Below, piece after piece: positions 46,377 to 59,130 of a stretch of DNA of 64,000 bases. The notes below the pieces were generated by a model, which was given only the letters and a program-made list of their open reading frames with translations, was not told the DNA's origin and searched no databases. This DNA is from Annulohypoxylon bovei var. microspora (lineage: Eukaryota > Ascomycota > Sordariomycetes > Xylariales > Hypoxylaceae): positions 124,001 through 188,000 of the forward strand of contig MU405262.1 in assembly GCA_022836615.1 (NCBI GenBank), read 5' to 3'. Made by a program: the position numbers and the translations under genes. Positions within the stretch are counted from its first letter, which is position 1, and every line of letters begins with the position of its first letter.

Positions 46377-47263
46377 CCTTAGGTACCTATAGAAATTCCA
46401 TCACGGTCTAGTTCCTACATGTGTATGTATATCATCAGGGAATCCTAAACGACGCCACATCAAGATGACTGGCATATGCTAGGCGGGAGCCTCCACCACC
46501 AAGAAACCGGTCCAGAATGGCGCCTCCCGTTTTTCTCTACCTTCCGGGTGGGGGAGAGGGGTGAAGCTCATAACTGGATGACGAGAGGCGTTTTCAATAA
46601 TATTAAATATCTACAGTACCGACCTACCTAGCATAGCAAGTGGCTAGTTAGCTAGCTGGCTGGCCGTTGAAAGTGGCTTTTTATTATATTATATTTCTTA
46701 TTATTTATTTTTGCCTTCCATAATGGTATTTGGTGGCTCGTGAAGTTAGCAGCTGATACGGATGCCCAAGGCTCCGAGAAAGGAGAGGCCTTTGTTGTTT
46801 ATTCCCTCTTTCACGCAACAAAAAAAAAGCCATCCATCATCATCAACATGGCCAAAAAAAAAGGGGGCGCATGTCAGCCAGTCGTGATCTCTCGATAGCT
46901 GTATCAGTGGTCGAGGTTAGGTTGCCGTAGATGCGCCCATAGCCCATTCTGCAGGAAAGTTGAGCATCTGATACCAGGCGCGCGGGGGAGCTATGCCGTC
47001 GTTCTAGCGCAGCGTTCAAAAGTCGGTGAGCGGCGCTTCCTCGAACGCTGATTTGCACGCGACGGCGAACACTCCAAAAGGGTGTGGTAGGCCAACTCAT
47101 CGTGCTGGAGTCTTGGTCGACCACCCTCTGCACCCAATTTTACCCCCCCTTCCCTTCCCCATCGATAACTACTCGATAAGCCCTATCGCCAGTGAAGGTG
47201 TCATGCATGAAAGTGGGCTGTGGTTTTGTTGTTGTCCTGAAATGTCTAAGACCAAGATGCAGC

Positions 47264-47304
47264 GTACATACATCACATACACATACACATACGCATACAT
47301 ACTA
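47264..47304. repeat. ACATAC microsatellite
   Basis: About 40 bp of imperfect hexanucleotide repeats (ACATAC/ACACAT/CATACG). Typical simple-sequence repeat. Confidence 0.6.
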
Positions 47305-49200
47305 GTATCTCTAACCCAGCGGGTATCTGAGGCGGACAACTCAATCGCGGAGGGTAGCCCCTATGACACTATGTTTAGCCAATGACAATATTCCTAAATA
47401 TTTGGAGAAATAGTATTTATGTTTTATATATCAATATTTACCTGCGCCGGTACCCAGGTACACAGGTAGGTAAATCAGGATTGTGGGTAACGGAATAAAT
47501 ATAGACGAGAGCTGTAGATGAGTCGCGTTTGCCAGGCTTTTTCGAAGAGCTTCATGCTTACCGCCCACGCGGGGTACATCCTATTGGTATCCTATCCGAT
47601 GTCATGTCCTGCATTAAGAAAGTGTATGCTGCGATTGGGACACTCGCGTAGGATACTAGTTTAATAGATCGTTACAACGGCATGAAGCTATTCATCTCAT
47701 ATACTACGCCATTTACATAATATATTCACAACTTGGAATGGGCAGCAATGAGTCAACCTTTTGACTTTTGGACAGCCCCGTGAGATATATTGGTTATGTA
47801 AGTGATGCTATACCTCTACCTACCTAGGAATGTATCTACTAGGTAGTTGTAGTTACTATACTGTACTATACTATATTATACTAAAGTAATCTCGCCGATT
47901 TTTACAATTTTGCGCCTTGCAGAACGGGCTCGTATACGGGGCTCATCCCAGCTAGCACAAAGCCCTTTCAATGCGCTCGTCGCCAAATAACTTGGAGGTG
48001 TGTTAACAAGCCAGCCTCACCGCCCTATACCACCGGGCGGGCACTGCCAACTATTCCCCCCCATTTCCATCATAGGCCCGCTTTCCTTGCGGTCGAGCTT
48101 CCGCCAAAAAAGCTCATCTCCTCCGTCCGGACAGGGAAACACCTTGCTTTCGTCATCGACTCGGATTGGAGGTAGCATTGCACAAGGTACCCCGTTCGGG
48201 TCGTAGTTCGCAGCAGTCGTCTATCTAGGACCATATAAATCCCGTAACATATATCCCTTAGGTCGTCGTAGCCTGTAGGTCGCTGTAGGTAATTATATAA
48301 ATGGGGAACCGAGAAGAGAAAAAGAAAGAAAAAATAGAGGGGGTGAAGGGATATAGAGAGGGGCGGTCTAGTTTGGTGTGTCGAGGGATCTAACATACAG
48401 ACCAGTCCCGCATAGATCCCTAAGTGCGTAGACCGAATCTAGCAATCTGTCGAAGGTAGTAGCTAGTAGTCAATGATTGAAATTGAAATTGAATCAAATT
48501 TGAATGGACTTTTCACCGTTAGCTAAGTCAGGTAGTGATGCAGTTCGGTACACTTAGCATCATGCAGCAGACTAGACCGGGGGGGAGGGAATGCCCTCGC
48601 TGCGCATCCGAGATGCAGTCCCAAGTATACTGTCACCTTTGCCGACGGCTGTCTAGGTAGGTAAATGTATGTACCTTCGAAACATTCACAAATCCTGTAA
48701 ATCCCGATAAAACTCCATCGTCATTAGTCCATGTATGTACATAGGCACGGTCCCATCTCCAGCATATACATTACATAGCCTCGCGTTGGTTTCGCTCTTG
48801 TGACTTGGGGTTGACTTGGGGTGACTTGGACAATCGCTCTGTCGCTTGTGGGGAAGAGGGAACGCGAAAACGCGGGACGGAAGCCCTGAGCGGCTGACGA
48901 TCCTGCGATCTTCAGGTTAGGGGTCCAGAGCTCGGAGTGACAGTTACTATAAACGTCGATGATGTGGGCAGGCGGTATAGTGAGAAAAGGGTCTCGCGCT
49001 TCCGGAATAAGTCGAAGATCCTACCCACTTTGGCGACAGTGTCGTCCAGCAAGTCTGGCAAGTCCAAGCAGTCACCTTTTCTTCCGATGGTCGATCAAGG
49101 GTCCTAACTGCAGCTTGGCTACACATTCGCGTACTGCGCTGTGGGTTAGGGCTTCGTCTACGAGACTAATCGCTGTCGCAATAAGGCGAAGCTGGAGCCG

Positions 49201-49224
49201 TGTTCGATGTTCGATGTTCGATGT
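49201..49224. repeat. 8-bp tandem repeat, three copies
   Basis: TGTTCGAT occurs three times head to tail without error. Short and isolated; no coding frame. Confidence 0.65.
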
Positions 49225-50520
49225 TAGTAGATGGCGTCACGTTCCGCTCCGGGTCGTATGCATTCTAGCTATCTATTTGTTGGATGAATGGTATTATTCT
49301 CTTGATACCTCTAGTTGCTTACTATATGTGTTACTCGGCGTGGCCGCATTGTAATCGTTTGGATAGAACACGGTTAGCTTCCCTCGAGAGGGTGGTTGTC
49401 AACCATACATCAATTACAGTAAGTAAACCGGTAAAGGTCATGGTAAACGCGGTCGCACCGATATCATCAATGCGTTCCTCTGTAAGAAAATCTCCCATCC
49501 AGCATCCATGGTTCTCAGTCAAGGCGACAGGGCGAATGTGTATGCCAACGTACTCATCTCCGCCGGTCTGCATGCGGTGAGACGCCAATGACGTTGATAT
49601 TTCCTTCGTCTTCACATGCTGGGAACTCATTATTCAACATGCTTGGCTGCATCGAAATAGCTCTGAAAGCTTGTCTGTTAATCTGTAATCTGTACAAGCT
49701 AAATCTCATCTGTATGTAGCTGGTTAATAGCCTATTTCAAAAACGAGGAAACATGTTTCACAAGGTTGCAATGGTTCAAGACGAAGTAGTAGTTTGAGTG
49801 ATAGAACACGTTTTATTCTTGTTTTTATTTTCAAGGCCTTCAAGATTTTACTATGTTTTTGTGTAGTCATGGCGCATGCTTTTTGTGTCTTCTCTTTCCG
49901 GCTGTTTGCTCGGATCGCTTTTCTTGCGCAGCTAATGTAGCTAGCAAACCTTTCTCCTTTTCGCCGTCTCAAGGCAAGACAGTACACTTCCTTAATTTTT
50001 CCCCTTTTTAGGTCATTTCCCCATTCTTCGTGAGGTTGCCCTCTGATTCTCCTTAAATACACACTATGAGTAATAGAAAGCAAATGCAGTCCTTCGCAGA
50101 GGACGAAATCAAATGCGGACCGTGGTATCATCCAGGTAGCAACGCCGATCAGTGCCAGATAAACATGAAAACTAGAGGCGAGTGTGCCTTAGACACGATT
50201 ATGAATTCGAGCGGGCTGCAAGAGCAGCAAACGATGCGCTGTAACGGTTATAGCTGTGCTGTGATTGGCTCCGTGACCAATCAACCGGCTAACCATGTAG
50301 TGTGTGATTATGGGCGATGGGATGCCTCGTGATTAAACAACATCATTAAACGCCGCCCTCATGCAATGCAATCGGTATCGTAGAAAGCAACCACCTGCGC
50401 AATGCTTCCGAATAAAAAGATAAAAAAATAAAATACAGGGCAGTCTGAGATCTGCCGTCGAGTGCTCCGTTTGCACATCGATCGAGGGTATGTCCGAATA
50501 TGTCCGTGATAAATTGAAAA

Positions 50521-52328
50521 TTACCAGCCTTGAGCATGGTATCCGCCGAAGTCTTCGCGACTGAAATATTGATTCCAGCTGCTCGAGTTGGGCTCGTCCT
50601 TCCCCTTAGCCATATAGGCCTTGTCAGGGTACTGTTTTAAGTTAGCTACGTCGAGTGAGGTGTGACGTCGCTTTAGAACTGCATTAGCCGTCGAGGTCTT
50701 CTGTTGCCGTTCCCAGAGAAGTTGACGGCGGAGCGACTCGGTCAATTCTGTAGCTAGCATATTTCTCCTAGTTGTCCTAGGCGACAGAGCTGCTTGGTGA
50801 TGATGGGTTTGCGGGTTCGTCAAGATGGGCTGTGCACTAGACCTCGGGACCTCGGTGATAGGCCTGAGCGGCGTAGATCGCGCCCCCCTTCTCATCTCTA
50901 GACCATTGTCAGAATCGTTAGGAGAGGAGACGAGGTTCATATTCGACGGGTTCTGTAATGTCCGTGCGCGTTGAGGGATGGCAGGGGTTGAGTGAGAGGC
51001 GTAGTTGCTGAGACCCTTGGCTCGTTCTTCTTGCCCAGCGAACATGAGGCTGATCAATGACCGCTGAGAAGTAAGATTGGGCTTCGATGGTACCCGCTTG
51101 AACGAGACAGCGTCGTCAACGCTAGACTTGCCACTCTCCTCGATGGAATCCTCCCAATCCGAGTCCTCATCGTCATCATCAATGGCACTCTCGTCCATAT
51201 AGCTATCCGACTGATCGCTGGGGGTCTGTATTGTTCGCGTTGAAATGTGGTTGTTAAACGATGCCTGCTTCTTTTGCGCACCAAGAAGGGAGCCCGGCCG
51301 AGAAGAGTGCATAGCACTCTTTAGAGAAGGGCTGTCATCTTCTCCAGATGAGCCAACGCCTACTTCAAATATCGGCTTCCTAGTAGGGGGAAGCATGGGC
51401 TTGCGCGTCTCTAAACTTTGGGGCGAAGACTCGTTACTAGAGGAGTCACCGAGCTTGAACATGGCGCCTGACTTCTTAGGCTGGACCGGTTTGTGGGCGG
51501 GAGAAGATTGCGGCTCGGGGATTGGGTCTTGCGCTATAGGCTTGGGTTCATGAGAAACGCGGAAAGATGGAATCTGTGATGGTGAGAAACCTCGGATAAC
51601 AGTGGTAGCGGGGATTTCCGTGGCCTTCAGCTGCGAGGAAGACTCGGACGAAGCGTTTACGGATTCGCATGCAGACTCGGTCATTTGCGTGGCGGGGGTG
51701 TGGTCTGCTTCTGGGGAGGATTGCGTATGGTCGGCGATAGACGACTCGACGGAAGGAGAGCTCATATCAGGGAGAGGCGCCAAGTTTGGCTCCTTCTCCT
51801 GGATGATAGAGACAACCATCTTCTCAAGATGGTCTGAAGTAATGTGGCGTTCACGGCCCCTACTTCGGCTGCTAGCACAAGAGTCCTGTCGAACAATTCG
51901 AGGTCGGAGGATTTCGACGGGATCGGAAATGGTAGTGAAATCGATTGCTTCCTCGTCGGCGATCGAGTCGACGCTGCCCGATAACTGGGGGACGTCGGGT
52001 ATTTGCTGCTGTGCGGGAATGTCTTTCGGTAATGTGGTGGCAGTGACTATGGGTAGTCCTTTTGCTTCGCAGCAAAAGGTCTCTCTATTCCACAATCGCC
52101 AACTTAGATTCTCTAATCTTCGGCCTTGTTCAACTGAGTCGGCACATCTAGAAAATACTATAGGTTTGGTCAGTTGCCGTAACTAGGATTAACCTCATCC
52201 CAGTGCCAGATCATAAAAATTTGCGTACCAGTCCACATGCTAAACAGGTTCTGAGGGTTGTTCGTGTCGACTTTGTGAATGACGTTCGGGTCCACGGTTA
52301 GGACTAGACCCTCAGCCTTACAAGGCAT
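50521..52328 (-). CDS. DUF1752/DUF3295 fungal regulatory protein
   Basis: Two minus-strand exons, 52328-52229 and 52157-50521, with a 70-bp intron (GTACGC..TAG), give 578 aa. The join makes NLFSMWTVFSRCADSVEQGRRLENLSWRLWNRE, the DUF1752 (AreA/GATA-like N-terminal) motif with RLENLSWRLWNR at residues 47-58. The rest is largely disordered and Ser/Pro-rich, with the DUF3295-type acidic patch (SAIDDDDEDSDWED), MFKLGDSSS-like motifs and a C-terminal LRRQLLWERQQ segment. No GATA zinc finger is present. Such proteins are thought to act in transcriptional regulation or signalling, for example in nitrogen or glucose responses; the role here is inferred. The first ATG after an in-frame stop is MPCKAEG; an additional upstream exon cannot be excluded. 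Confidence 0.85.
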
Positions 52329-55300
52329 GCCTTCAAATTCGCTGCTCGGCTGCTGGAGCAGACTATAGCTGAGTTGAGGATGTATGGTGATAGTTGGTTT
52401 CGCGAAAGCGATCGCGAATATCGAATTGAGTAAGTAGACGAATTGTTACGCTTCTCCAAGAGTATCTCGAAGATAATCGGCACCGAAGTGGACGTGGTGA
52501 CGTGGTTTTGCGAGAATGTTCTTGAATATTCGTCGGGTTGCGTTCGGCGGGAGAATCCTATACAGGTGCCGAGACTGGTGACGATGATATATGGGTTGCT
52601 TGCGTGCTCGTATAGATAATACTGTCCAAGCTTGGTATGCTCTGGAAGTTCGATTAATGCTGGGTCGTGATCAATGCTACAACCGCCGGCGATGTTATTA
52701 GACGCTTCAGAGAGTATTCAACTCTTGCGTGGTTCATGATGTTATGTTCTTGAGGAAGGGGGAGAAGGGAGCGGGTAGGTGTGTACATATGTATTTGATA
52801 GGAGGGAGTAGAGTGGGTAGGCTTAGGTGGAGAAGTTAGAAGGCGCGGTGTGCAAAGGTCACTCCCCACTAGGTCCAGTACCTACGTACCAGAGATACAT
52901 CCAGAAGTATATTTGTACTCAAGTACTTAAGTAATTAAGTATTGATGTATCCAGGTATCTATTATTCCAACTAGGGTCCTCTAATAGCGGGGACCTCTTT
53001 CCTTGGGGGTGATTGAGGATGGGTGAGCGGCGGAACCGGGATCAGAAGGTTCAGGGGCGCAACCCTTGACAACACGCGCAGAGGTACCTGCCCTGCAATA
53101 TAGTACGTACCCCTTAGTACGTTCTCCGATGGACCATCTAGCTCCAGCGGCCGAACTGCCCCGAAATGTCCCTTTTAGTGAACTCGAGTTCTCTGCCTCT
53201 TTAAGGAATAGCTCATAATGTTAGTGCCCAATCTAAACCCGATAAGGTATCACATTCCCTTTGGGGCATTTAAGGCCTTTCTCTGATACTCTAGCATACC
53301 CGGAAACCGCGCCCGCGGTCAACTTCCCGAATCAAATCAAATCAATCTGAATTATTCAGTAGTAGCGACTGACCAGCAGACCCTTTTGCCTGGGACTTGC
53401 CAGCCTGCAAGCGGTTCATTTTCATTGTTTGAAGCAGGCACATGTTACCTATTTGTTCGGCTTGTTGTTTCCAAATCGGTCATGAAGTTCCCAATGGGCC
53501 AATGCGTAACTGGAAGTTCCCTAAATAATATGGACTTATGGACTTATCCAAAAGCTGTCTGTGTCCTAATTGTTTCGTGATCTGCAATACCCATTATATT
53601 CGTTTTCAGTACATAACCTCGGACGGACTACCGGCTCTCACGATAGCCTCTAACGCGTTTTGGTATACCATGGGATATTATGGACTTACACAATCACAAT
53701 TAACGTTAAAGGCTTGCAAACAAATCCAAGTTTTCACCTTCCTGATGATGATAGTGAGGAATCTATGGGATTTCCACTGGCGAGATCACGGTTACACATA
53801 TATGTTCATAGAGTAATCACAGTAACAATTAGGTTACAAACCACCCATGCATTTACATATTTTTCGCCAAATAAAAGAAACCATCCATGGATGGATTTTT
53901 ACACGTTACAGCTACTACATAATAGAGTCTACTAATAAGTGAACAAACAATCCCTAATGACCACATGAGAGAGGGAAGAGGGGTATTTTTGTCGCTAAGA
54001 ATATTCATTACATCAATTGACCATAAAGATTTTGCAGGGTACATATAAACAAGCAATGAGGGATATCATGACTATCTAATTCAGATTGGTTAGTCTACTT
54101 GCAATGGTTTGCTGCTTATATTTAATAGGACGGGGTTTCAAGCATCGTGATCCTTGGTTGCGGTAATTTCAAGCCAGACGTTGGTGATGCTTTGGTGGTG
54201 CTGATGGTCACAGGAGTCATTAACAATGCCACAACGGCCATAATATGTTAGGCAATCGACAGGACCGACAGAGCATACGACTATCAATTTGTCTGGCCAG
54301 CATTTGCTGTGGCCGAATCGTTACAGGTTTGGATACGATGCTACTAGAGTATTGCCGCTGTGTTATCGCTGACACGGGAGCACGTGCTGACTCGAAGGTT
54401 GTTCCTTGGGCTAACGATCTTTGAAATGCCTAGATCCGGCTAGATTTTTCAAAGTCGCCTCAAAAAATAGTCCTCGTGATACCGTCCGCTTTAAGCAACT
54501 TGAAACTTCGTCAGTGATTATTCAGTCAACGGACCGCTCCCGCTTTTGCCTCTACTACACAGCTGGCCCCCAACCCGAACTCCAACCCCAACCTTGAAGC
54601 TGGACGTCCGCTATCAAATTACACTATCGCGAATATTAAGGTAGTCATTTGAACGATTTAGCGCTTTAGCGACAATGACAACACAGCCGGTAGGAGCACG
54701 TTATCTCAGGACAACTTGCCAACTCATAGCTCAGGTGTAAGACAGCGACCTAGCTTATCCTTATTTTATCTTTCTTCTAGTAGTAGATGACTCTACTCTA
54801 TCAAGGAAAATATGCAGAAGTTAGTATTCTGATCAGGCACACATTTGTCTTGTGCCATCAACGAACAGCGGAATCAAGTGTGCCTATGCGCTGTCAATTT
54901 TGGGCATCTGATTCTTCCCGGTCACGTAATGTACAGCTTACCGAGAGCGGCAGATGCTGGGGATGAAATTGCCTCGTACGGGGGGATTGTGGCGGCTAGG
55001 TTACAATTCGAACGTCGGGTCTCCTCCGCATAAATAGACGCTCGTCAGCTGCGCTTCCTCAGCCACAGTTTTAATATAAACCCCCACAGACATACCTAGG
55101 TACCGGGCCAGATCATGAATCTGGGGATATAATTACGAAACACAACAGCCTTGTATTCGATGGTACAATATAATACGATGTAGCACCCCGTACAAAGGAC
55201 CTTGATGGAAAAACTCTTATTAACGTACTTACTTAATAATGTACCTAGTAGTATGAAGAATGGACATACACTTGGGCATATTGTGTAATGGCATGGTAAT

Positions 55301-58066
55301 ATGTGACAATAAGTAATACATAATCTACAATATGCTTTGTTCCTACATGCCATGAATAGTACATCCTAATATCAAGCTCTTCACTTACTCAGAGCACATG
55401 TGACATCCGGGATGCGCCTATTGTTAAATGAGATAGATAGAAAGACTACAGATCTGTACCTAAGCAGGTAGATAAATATGAGTTAACTTGCAGACTTGTA
55501 AGTTAACACCGGGGCATCACCGGAGATAAAATCTTACCCTCATTTACTATGCCCTCCCCTCGTCCAACCAACATGATTTTATATTTACACACATTACGAC
55601 GAATATTATATAAATATTAGATCAACAATGCCTCATACCTTTGGCAAGGGTAGGTTTTCAGTCACATCGATCATTCTACTCCCGAGCATCAATATCACGC
55701 AGCCTGTGACCGCCTCGTTGCATTTCCAGTGCATTGCTTCGCCAGCATAGCGCCAACAAATGGAGAGCACCCGCCCAATCGGCCAACGCAACCCCACGCC
55801 GAGACGATAAATTCGTCGCCTATCACACCTTGTACCGTCGTACACAATGCCAAGACGAAATTCCATCACATTTGCGCTCCCTCGACGAGCGCCAAATTCA
55901 TATGTGCTGACATGTTATAGCACAAAAGAACATTTCCGCGCGTCTCGAACCGCGAGCCTTGATCAACGAGGCACAATCCAAAGAAGAGTCAGCCGTGACA
56001 TATCCTCATATCGTGTCATTGTCTGGGTGGCTATACGCTGTACATACCTACCTAGACTCAAAATAAGATTATAGCGACTTACCTAACGTCAAAAGCATCA
56101 TCTGATCTGGCCCTACCTTAGGTCATCCTATCGCCTTTAAAAACTTGGCTGTGACTCTTAAAATATCGGCGATACTTTAAGGCTTCCTGACGGCGGCAGC
56201 AGCCTCATCCCTCACTCTGATCGAACTGGTGATCCTTTGACGCATTTTGACCCCCAAATTTATCATGTTTAAAATACCGAGCTTGGCCTAACCTTCCACG
56301 TTGGGCGCGACAAATGAACCATCCGCTATCTAGGTAACCATTGTCCGGTGTTAGAAGTGTTGTAATTACACATTACATATCGGAAGAGTGTCCGAAGCCT
56401 TTGGCACACCCCTAGCAGATCCTCATGAAGGCAGGTCTTAGATGTTCGTTTCTGGCGATCATGATAGCTTCTAGAAGAAATGATACGCTTCCTCGGCTGC
56501 TACCTACTATACATAGTAAGGCTTCTTTCCAGATGTGTCAGCATGTCAAGCTCTTCGTGATATCTATCCGCGACGCGGGATACGCGGGTCGCGCTACTGT
56601 GAATTGGGCAGGCGGCAGGGCTCTTGTTAGCTAAAAACGGCGTACCTATCATGCACCATTACTGCTCCCACGTTTCTTCAACGAGACCTTGGGGGCTTGT
56701 ATTTCCAACGGCTCTATCAGTCCCACTTAGACTACCTACCTTAACCAACTTCTCATCAAGGAGACGGGACCGAAACTTCGAAAAAAGAACACGGCAGCGA
56801 AACCATGATCGTGGGCGTGATATGTGTGTCTGTGGTTTAGAAACGCTACAGCGCCCCTGGATCCAACCTCGTAGTTTCGACTAGTCGCATCTCACTTGAC
56901 AGGTAGATACCCATTCGCCATTTGGGCACTAAGCTACGAAATTGGGCAAGATATCATAGAGTGCTATTATATTGCAGAGTGGCAACGATCTAAAGGGAAA
57001 TTCAGGGACGTGCCATGGCATCGGGAGCATTCGCATCCACACACATTCCCAACGAAGTATGCCAGTATTATGTAAACTCTGCGGCGTTTACATAGACCTA
57101 CTAAATCACATTAATATATCTAGCACATTGCCTTTGCCTTAATTGTGATAGTTCGTGGGGAAAGAAAACGTGTTGCCAAGTAATATATTAGTTTTGACAT
57201 CATCGGGCCAAGCAAGAATCGAAACGCAAACAGCTGCATGATGTCGTCGAGGACATATGTATGTGCATCAGGAACAGAGTAGCCAAGCAGGCCAAGCTAC
57301 ACCCGGCATTCGCTTCACAGAATCCATTAAACTGGAAAACTAATGAAGGCCGAAAGGATTCTAAAACCCCAAATCCCCCCACTCTCTGCGATGGTCTTAA
57401 CTCGAGGATTTAGACTCCGCTTGTTAACCTCCACCTCCTTTCGGTCGTCTCGGTGTATTATTAGCTTGCCATTTATATAATACTACGTATTCCTAACACC
57501 TGGACTTTGGTCAATTCGCCGCTCTTGGTCCAACTTACGTTCCTGCCAAGTTAACATTCTCGAAATTAACGATTCCAATTGCCTAGCCGGTCGCGAGATA
57601 CACAAACAATACCAACACTTATAATTATAGGTAAACTCGAATGATTGGAGAATTTCGCATTGCTACTTACATAGGTACGGATGATCATTGATTAGCATGA
57701 CCGAGGCAGCGATGTCATCTAATAAACCTCTAAGGCAATTATTGGCTATCGATTGTGACAATATGATAATCGATAATCATAGCCCTGGGACTTGTGCTGG
57801 GAACCCCTGGAGTCCAGAAGCTTTCACAAGTTTCTTGAAATGCCCTGGATGCCCTGAATGCCCCCACTTCCACCCTCCTTTACCTCCCCTTGACCTTGCT
57901 GTCAATCCTAGCCGGGCACACTTCCCCGGAACTGGGGGTGCGACAAGTTCGCGACAAGGGGCCGGGGGCAATTGGAACTGAGAAGTCGGGGGTTGTCGGT
58001 ATTTTCCGATTGCGGAAATGTATGTGAAGACATTATTAATATGACAACCTTTTACTTCTTACAAGA
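52329..58066. other. Gene-poor region after the DUF1752 gene
   Basis: About 5.7 kb. The first part is the upstream flank and probably long leader of the DUF1752 gene. After that I see no recognisable gene. A 97-codon frame at 57,688-57,981 is Pro/Cys-rich but has no family character. AT-rich patches and TACCTA words recur. Confidence 0.45.
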
Positions 58067-58150
58067 GGGCCCCGTGCGGGGCCACAAGAACCCGAGTTTT
58101 AGGGATCCCGATGTTTAGCCGGCTACCCTCAAGGGTTCGATTCCTCGGGT
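58067..58150 (+). repeat. Structured short stretch beside the assembly gap, with a B-box match
   Basis: GGCCCCGTGCGGGGCC forms a tight hairpin (about 58068-58083). It is followed by a 7-bp inverted repeat ACCCGAG/CTCGGGT (58090-58096 and 58144-58150). The sequence GGTTCGATTCC (58134-58144) matches the Pol III B box exactly and a T-run follows. A full tRNA cloverleaf cannot be drawn, so it is at most a tRNA- or SINE-derived relic. Confidence 0.35.
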
Positions 58151-58217
58151 GTGTTGTTTTTTTCCTTTTCTAATCGTTTTATATTTGATATGTACGGCTC
58201 GCGGCCGGCGCCCCGGC

Positions 58218-58235
58218 GGGGGGGGGGGGGGGGGG

Positions 58236-58279
<44 letters not shown>

Positions 58280-58309
58280 ACCAAAAAAAAAAAAAAAAAN
58301 NNNNNNNNN
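58218..58309. other. Assembly gap flanked by homopolymers
   Basis: A run of 22 G is followed directly by 40 C, then A-rich sequence (17 A) and 10 N (58300-58309). A G-run facing a C-run is a self-complementary foldback and almost certainly reflects sequencing or assembly failure at a repeat. The true length and content are unknown, and every open frame here is an artefact. Confidence 0.9.
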
Positions 58310-58445
58310 TGTGGTGTTTGCCTTTTGCTATGGGTTTTTTTTTGTTTTTGACGGGCCCGCGGCCGCCCCCAGCCGCTCCGCCCGGCCGCTCGCACTCGTT
58401 ACTTTTCCCGCCCTTATCTCCAACCTCGCTGTCGTTATCCCTTGA

Positions 58446-58600
58446 ACTTTTTCTCCCCTTTCTCCCCCATCTCCGTCCCCGTCTTCTTCCCCGTCCCCGT
58501 CTCTTTCCCTGTCTCCTTTCTTATCTTGCCCCTCCGTCATCTCCACCCTTGCCGTCGCTTTTCCCTTACCTTCACCCTCCCCTTACCCTTTCCCGTTAGA
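58446..58600. repeat. Pyrimidine-rich tract
   Basis: Nearly all C and T on the plus strand, with CCCCGTC/CTTCCCC motifs. It could form triplex or other non-B DNA. It sits directly before the 12-bp minisatellite and may be its degenerated edge. Confidence 0.6.
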
Positions 58601-58607
58601 CGCGAGG

Positions 58608-59089
58608 CCACCCGTCTCGCCACCCGTTCAGCCTCCTGTTTACCCAGCCGTTGAGCCTCCCGTTTAACCACCCCTTAAGCCACCCTTGTAACCACCACTG
58701 TAGGCCCCGTCGAACCATCCGGATAACCACCCGCTGAGCCTCCCCCGGTCTCCCCACCCGTATAACCACCCGTTGAACCCCCGTTAAGCCTCCCCTTTAG
58801 CCACCCGTCTATCCACCCGTACATCCACCTGTTTAGCCACCCGTTGAACCCCTGGCCTGGCCACCTTTTATAATACCCCTTATATCACCCTTAAGCCACC
58901 CGTCTACGCCCCGTTGAATAACCCGTATAGCCTCCCCTTTAGCCACCCGCTTAGCCACCCGTTTAACCCCCCCGTCTAGACCCCGTTGAACCACCCATAT
59001 AACCCCCGTTGAGCCAGCCCTTGTCTGAACCTCCCGTCGAACCACCCGTTGAACCACCCATCTTGCCATCCGTTCAGCCACCCGTAGCC
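58608..59089. repeat. Degenerate 12-bp minisatellite, roughly 40 units
   Basis: Tandem units near CCACCCGTTKAR, each 12 bp with 1-4 substitutions and occasional 1-3-bp length changes, fill about 480 bp. Examples include CCACCCGTTGAA, CCACCCGTTTAG and CCTCCCGTTTAA. The period is a multiple of three and the minus strand stays open for about 92 codons (58833-59111), which follows from the repeat itself. Variation between neighbouring units indicates an old, decaying array. Confidence 0.85.
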
Positions 59090-59090
59090 G

Positions 59091-59130
59091 CCTTTCTAAT
59101 GCCCTAGCCACCTTTCTAATGCCCTAGCCA
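59091..59130. repeat. Exact 20-bp tandem duplication
   Basis: CCTTTCTAATGCCCTAGCCA occurs twice in direct succession right after the minisatellite. It suggests recent replication slippage at the array edge. Confidence 0.85.

Larger units (their letters stand above)
46377..50520. other. Gene-poor region, part 2
   Basis: No convincing gene. It holds an (ACATAC)-type microsatellite (about 47264-47304), TAGGTA words (47817-47856 and about 48653), and three tandem copies of TGTTCGAT (49201-49224). The end of the stretch includes the 3' flank of the DUF1752 gene. Confidence 0.5.

Noticed and set aside
50066..50332. 88-codon frame with several Cys downstream of the DUF1752 gene
   Set aside because: The cysteines do not form an ordered pattern, there is no signal peptide, and it lies in the likely 3' flank of the neighbouring gene. 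Not supported without transcripts.
57688..57981. 97-codon Pro/Cys-containing frame
   Set aside because: No domain, no signal peptide, a neighbouring low-complexity region, and no intron or promoter support.
58090..58150. Possible tRNA around the GGTTCGATTCC B box
   Set aside because: The T stem and acceptor stem cannot both pair, there is no A box or D arm, and the anticodon arm is missing. At most a relic.
58149..58445. Frames rich in Gly or Pro across the gap
   Set aside because: They arise from the G/C homopolymers and unknown bases, so they are assembly artefacts.
58833..59111. 92-codon minus-strand frame with repeated VVRR/VAKR-type units
   Set aside because: The openness follows from the 12-bp period of the minisatellite; flanks are non-coding and no start or domain is credible.
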